This document shows, one piece after another, positions 58,804 through 64,000 of a stretch of 64,000 nucleotides of DNA. The notes below the pieces were generated by a model, which worked only from the letters and a program-made list of their open reading frames with translations, was not told where the DNA came from and did no database searches. Position 1 is the stretch's first letter. Each line of letters begins with the position of its first letter. The DNA comes from Stomoxys calcitrans (Eukaryota > Arthropoda > Insecta > Diptera > Muscidae). The stretch is taken from contig NC_081552.1 in the NCBI RefSeq assembly GCF_963082655.1, forward strand, positions 124,348,458 to 124,412,457. Direction: 5' to 3'. The translations under genes were made by a program, and so were the position numbers.

Positions 58804-60267
58804 ATACCCACCACCGACGGATGGGGGTATATTCATTTTGTCATTCCGTTTGCAACACATCGAAATATCCATTTCCGACCCTATAAAGTATATATATTCT
58901 TGATCAGCGTAAAAATCTAAGACGATCTAGACATGTCCGTCCGTCTGTCTGTTGAAATCACGCTACAGTCTTTACAAATTAAGATATTGAGCTGAAACTT
59001 TGCACAGAGTCTTTTTTTTTTGTCCATAATCAGGTTAAGTTCGAAGATGGGCTTTATCGAACTATATCTTGATATAGCCCCCATATAGACTGATCCGCCG
59101 ATTTAGGGTCTTAGGCGAATAAAAGCCACATTTATTATCCGATATTGCTCAAATTCGACATCCTCCGTCAATTTCGCCCAGATCGGTCCAGATTTGGATA
59201 TAGCTGCCATATATACCGATCCTCCGATTTAAGGTCTTAGGCCCATAAAAGCCACATTTATTATCCGATTTTGCTGCAATTTGTTACAGTAAGCTGTGTT
59301 AGGCCCTTGGACATTATCCGTCAATTTGGGCCAGATCGGTTCAGATTTGGATATAGCTGCCATATAGACCGAACCTCCGATTTAGGGTCATAGACCCATA
59401 AAAGCTACATTTATTATCCGATTTTGCTGAAATTTGAGACAATGAGTTGTGTTAGGCCCTTCGACATCGTCCGTCAATATGGCTCAGATCGGTTCAGATT
59501 TGGATATAGCTGCCATATAGACCGAACCTCCGATTTAGGGTCATAGACCCATAAAAGCTACATTTATTATCCGATTTTTCTGAAATTTGGGACAATGAGT
59601 TGTGTTAGGCCCTTCGACATCGTCCGTCAATATGGCTCAGATCGGTTCAGATTTGGATATAGCAGCCATATAGACCGATTCTCCAATTTAGGGTCTTAGG
59701 CCTATAAAAACCACATTTATTATCCGATTTTGCTGAAATTTGGGACAATGAGTTGTGTTAGGCCCTTCGACATCGTCCGTCAATATGGCTCAGATCGGTT
59801 CAGAATTGGATATAGCAGCCATATAGACCGATTCTCCAATTTAGGGTCTTAGGCCCATAAAAACCACATTTATTATCCGATTTTGAGAAAATTTGGGACA
59901 GTGAGTTGTATTAGGCCCTTCAACATCCTCCGTCAATTTGGATCAGATCGGTTCAGATTTGGATATAGCTGCCATATAGACCGATCTCTTGGTTTTAGGT
60001 TTTGGGGCCATAAAAAGCGCATTTATTGTCCGATGTTGCCGAAATTTGGGGCAAAGAGTTAAGTTAAGTCCCTCCACATATTTCTTCAAGTTGGTCTAGA
60101 TCGATCAAGATTTGCATATAGCTGCCATATAAACCGATCTCTCGATTTAAAGTCTTGGCCCCATAAAAGGCGCATTTTTAATCCGATTGCGATTGAAATT
60201 TGGCACACTGACTTATGTTATGCTTTTCGACATCCGTGTGGTATATAGTTTAGATCGGTTTATTTTT
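58804..60267 (+). mobile_element. Family B element, 5' part, interrupted by A
   Basis: ATACCCACCACCGACGGATG start, core, and about eight 153-bp units; units near 59340-59880 are close duplicates of each other, showing array growth. Interrupted at GATCGGTTTATTTTT by family A; resumes at 61480. Confidence 0.84.
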
Positions 60268-61479
60268 ATACCCTCCACCATAAGATGGGGGGTATACTAA
60301 TTTCGTCATTCTGTTTGTAACTACTCGAAATATTCGTCTGAGACCCCATAAAGTATATATATTCTTGATCGTCGCGACATTTTATGTCGATCTAGCCATG
60401 TCCGTCCGTCTGTCCGTCCGTCCGTCCGTCTGTCCGTCCGTCCGTCCGTCCGTCTGTCTGTCGAAAGCACGCTAACTTCCGAAGGAGTAAAGCTAGCCGC
60501 TTGAAATTTTGCACAAATACTTCTTATTAGTGTACGTCGGTTGGTATTGTAAATGGGCCATATCGGTCCATGTTTTGATATAGCTGCCATATAAACCAAT
60601 CTTGGGTCTTGACTTCTTGAGCCTCTAGAGTGCGCAATTCTTAACCGATTGGGATGAAATTTTGCACGACGTGTTTTGTTATGATATCCAACAACTGTGC
60701 CAAGTATGATTCAAATCGGTCCATAACCAGATATAGCTGCCATATAAACCGATCTCGGGTCTTGATTTCTTGAGCCTCTAGAGTGCGCAATTGTTATCCG
60801 ATTGGAATGAAATTTTGCACGACGTGTTTTGTTATGATATCCAACAACTGTGCCAAGTATGGTTCAAATCGGTCTATAACCTAATATAGCTGCTATATAA
60901 ACCGATCTTGGGTCTTGACTTCTTGAGCCTCTAAAGTGCCCAATGCTTATCCGATTGGAATGAAATTTTGCACGACGTGTTTTGTTATGATATCCAACAT
61001 CTGTGCCAAGTATGATTCAAATCGGTCCATAACCTGATATAGCTGACATATTAACCGATCTGGGATCTTGACTTCTTGAGCCTCTAGAGGTCGCAATTAT
61101 TATCCGATTTGTGTGAAATTATTTACTACGGATCTTCTCATGACCATTAACATACTTGTTTATTATGGTCTGAATCGGTCTATAGGCCGATACAGCTCCC
61201 ATATAAATCGATCTCTCTATTTTACTTCTTGAGCCCCCAAATGGCGCAATTCTTATTCGAATTGGCTGACATTTTACACAGGTCTCCAACATAAATATAA
61301 TTTAATTGTGATCCAAACCGGACCATATCTTAATATCGCTCTAATAGCAGAGCAAATCTTTTCTTATATCCTTTTTTTTGCCTAAGAGAAGATTCCGGGA
61401 AAAGAACTCGACAAATGCGATCCATGGTGGAGGGTATATAAGATTCGGCCCGGCCGAACTTAGCACGCTTTTACTTGTT
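60268..61479 (+). mobile_element. Family A element nested in B
   Basis: Complete termini, about five units. It carries the longest GTCC/GTCT microsatellite in the window (about 60402-60463). The B flanks join as GGTTTATTTTT | AGATATAAC, contiguous (GGTTTATTTTTAGATAT) in the B at 26187-27825. Confidence 0.87.
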
Positions 61480-61678
61480 AGATATAACTACTAAAAAGAC
61501 CAATATTTTGTTATATACAATTGAACAATAACTTTTACTTATTAGTATTTGGTCCAAATCGGAACATAGCTGCTATGAATTTTGCACGGGATTTTGAGGA
61601 AAGGTGGTTCACATATATGTCCGAGGTGGTGGGTATCCAAAGTTCGGTCCGGCCGAACTTAACGCCTTTTTATTTGTT
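61480..61678 (+). mobile_element. Family B element, 3' part
   Basis: Ends CCGAGGTGGTGGGTATCC, GTTCGGTCCGGCCGAAC, TTAACGCCTTTTTATTTGTT. Confidence 0.82.
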
Positions 61679-62450
61679 TTTTTTGTATTGGTTATCTACA
61701 TTCAAAGTCATATATCAAAGCTACCACTAGGGATACCACATTTTTAAAGATCCGCAGGTCCTCCTATGTCTATCCCAATTTAAGGGTAAAAAGTGTACTC
61801 TCCTACAAAAGACCATTTTTTTTGCTGTTCTATTCTATCCTGATCGGCCTTCATTTATTATTCTTAATTCCTATTTTCTGGGTAGGATGTGAGGGCGATT
61901 GCTCGCTGACATGTACTTTTTCTTCATTTGTAAACAATAAAACCTCGGTCGTCCTACATGACAGTTTGGTATTGTTCTTATTAGTAGGAGAGGATCGATC
62001 CCCCGACGCTAAGACCCAAAAGGCGATCTACATGTCCGGCTGAACGGCTGGACGTGGCCCAGATACTAGAATTCTTATATCAATATTAAATTTGATACCC
62101 ATTTTGCGACGTGCGACATTTATGCCCCTTTTAGGGATATTGCCCAATGTGGTAGAAGTGTCCCGTTGGGTGGTGTTTTTGGGGGTGGGGTACCCTCCGA
62201 CACCAAAATTGACATTTTTATACCAAGTTCTTACTCTGCTCTTAAATATCGTTCATTTGATACCCAGTCAGTAAACATGTCCGTTCAGGGGATTTTAAAG
62301 ATGGGGCATCCCCCCAGGTTAGTTGACCCCAAAATGTTATACCAACTTCGTATTTTTTGGGGGTACCATGAGGTGGCATACAAAATATCACTTACAAAGG
62401 TGCACTCATCTCCGAGATTTGACGCTTTTGAACACTGTGGCAAGGGGATC
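61679..62450 (+). mobile_element. Strongly diverged family C units
   Basis: Weak C-type blocks (TGGGTGGTGTTTTTGGGG, TCTGCTCTTAAATATCG, CTCATCTCCGAGATTTGACG). The first 350 bp have no clear assignment. Confidence 0.45.
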
Positions 62451-63062
62451 TGAACCATATACGACATGGATGTCGAAAAGCCTAACATAAGTCTATGTGT
62501 CAAATTTCAGCGAAATCGAGTTATAAATGCGCCTTTAGGGGGCCAAGACCTTAAATCGAGATATCGTTCTATATGGCAGCTATACTTAAATCTGAATTGA
62601 TCTGGGCCATATTGCAGAAATATGTCGAAGAGCCTAACACAACTCACTGTCTCAAATTTCGGAGAAATCGGACAATAAACGCGACCTTTATGGCCCCAAA
62701 CCTTTAATCGAGAGATCGGTCTATATGGCAGCTAAATAACAGAAAGACGTCAAGGGGCAAATTGAAGAAGGATGTCGAAGGGCTTAACACAACTCACTGT
62801 CCCAAATTTCAGCAAAATTGGATAATAAATGTGTTTATGGGCCCAAGACCTTTAATCGGCGGATCGGTCTATATGGCAGCTATATCAAGGTATAGTTCGA
62901 TATAGCCCATCTTCAAACTTAACCTGCTTATGGACCAAAAAAAAAAAAAAAATTTGTGCAAAGCTTCACTTCAATATCTCTATTTTTAAAGACTGTAGCG
63001 TGATTTCAACAGACAGACGGTCAGATGGACATACGGGTGGAAATGTTTAGATCGTCTTAGAT
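62451..63062 (-). mobile_element. Family B fragment, minus strand
   Basis: Reversed units (ATGTCGAAGGGC, CTGTCCCAAATTTCAGC, CGGTCTATATGGCAGC) and the reversed core with GACAGACGG. The 3' hairpin end is missing. Confidence 0.72.
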
Positions 63063-63192
63063 TTTTTGTTTGTTCGTTAGTTTCTTTTTCCGTTCCGTAT
63101 ATTTAGATTCAAAAACGGCTGAACCGATTTTCATGAAATTTTCACAAATGGTACAGTTTGGGCCCCCGGTGAATATAGGGTACTACATTTTT
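63063..63192 (-). mobile_element. Family C 3'-region fragment, interrupted by A
   Basis: TTTGTTTGTTCGTTAG, AACGGCTGAACCGATTTTC and TATAGGGTACTACATTTTT match the reversed C 3' region; an A element enters at the T-run. Confidence 0.65.
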
Positions 63193-64000
63193 ATACCCTC
63201 CACCATTAGTTGGGGGTATACAAATTTCGTCATTCTGTTTGTAACTACTCGAAATATTCGTCTGAGACCCCATAAAGTATATATATTCTTAATCGTCGCG
63301 ACATTTTATGTCGATCTAGCCATGTCCGTCCGCCCGTCTGTCTGTCGAAAGCACGCTAACTTCAGAAGGAGTAAAGCTAGCCGCTTGAAATTTTGCACAA
63401 ATACTTCTTATTAGTGAAGGTCGGTTGGTATTATAAATGGGCCATATCGGTCCATGTTTCGATATAGCTGCCATATAAACCGATCTTGGGTCTTGGCTTC
63501 TTGAGCCTCTAGAGTGCGCAATTCTTATCCGATTGGAATGAAATTTTGCACGACATGTTTTGTTATGATATCCAACAACTGTGCCAAGTATGGTTCAAAT
63601 TGGTCCATAACCTGATATAGCTACCATATAAACCGATCTTGGGTCTTGACTTCTTGAGCTTCTAGAGGGCGCAATTCCTATCCGATTTGGTTGAAAAATT
63701 TCATGAAGTATTTTATTCTTACTTGCAATAACTGTGTCAAAGAAGGTTCAAATCGATTCATAACCTGATATAGCTGCCATATAAACCGATCTGGGATCTT
63801 GACTTCTTGACTTCTTGAGCCTCTAGAGGTCGCAATTATTATCCGATTTGCCTGAAATTTTGTACTACGGATCCTCTCATGACAATCAACATACGTGTTT
63901 ATTATAATCTGAATCGGTCTATAGCCCGTTACAGCTCCCATATAAATCAATCTCTCTATTTTACTTCTCGAGCCCCCAAAGGGCGCAATTCTTATTCGAA
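63193..64000 (+). mobile_element. Family A element, runs off the window
   Basis: TATACCCTCCACCATTAG start, core, short GTCC block, and about four units up to the window end; the 3' hairpin lies beyond 64000. Confidence 0.83.

Overview
The window is eukaryotic, AT-rich and from a fly genome. Calyptrate Diptera (house fly, stable fly or blow fly type) fit best, because the dispersed repeats look like those I associate with muscid and blow fly DNA. This is an inference from recognition, not a search. The only host gene I can support is the plus-strand ortholog of Drosophila zfh2 (ZFHX3/ZFHX4 family), a very large transcription factor with C2H2 zinc fingers and homeodomains. Four coding exons are visible: 3084-4711, 20158-20298, 22645-23628 and 23685-25307. 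All visible junctions keep phase 0 and have GT..AG ends. The exons carry six zinc fingers, a first homeodomain split by an intron between residues 43 and 44, a second homeodomain split by a 56-bp intron between residues 50 and 51, and two further fingers. Upstream exons, and the exon expected to hold the last homeodomain, lie outside the window.

Almost everything else is intron filled with transposable elements. Three related families, called A, B and D here, share a plan. They start at TATACCC(T/A)CC, carry a (TA)n - conserved core - (GTCY)n block like the dipteran mini-me element, hold tandem units of about 153 bp, and end in a perfect hairpin (GTTCGGCCCGGCCGAAC in B) followed by ...TTTTACTTGTT. 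Several copies sit inside other repeats whose uninterrupted version is also present, so insertions can be read directly: they enter T-runs and leave no target-site duplication. This fits non-autonomous Helentron/DINE-1-like rolling-circle elements. A fourth family, C, has units of about 131 bp, one end at TAGCTGACCCGG and the other at a TTTG-rich, TATATA-ending tail.

Layout: 1-2612, A and C upstream of exon 1. 4712-20157, first intron with degenerate B, a duplicated LOA-like LINE fragment, pieces of jockey-like LINE and mariner transposase, a full A, C interrupted by B, and minus-strand B and A. 20299-22644, mostly unique intron with a SINE remnant. 25308-64000, the last visible intron: repeat X with a SINE; a three-level nest of A in B in A; a terminal-inverted-repeat element with a 9-bp target duplication, swollen by four insertions; a D interrupted by A; a minus-strand jockey-type LINE with an intact YADD; a deleted mariner transposase; a second LOA-like LINE; a mariner MITE pair around a long (AT)n tract; and further C, A, D and B copies to the window end.

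I found no RNA gene, CRISPR array or second host gene. The most distinctive material is the set of nested filled-site/empty-site pairs and the 153-bp period shared by three element families.
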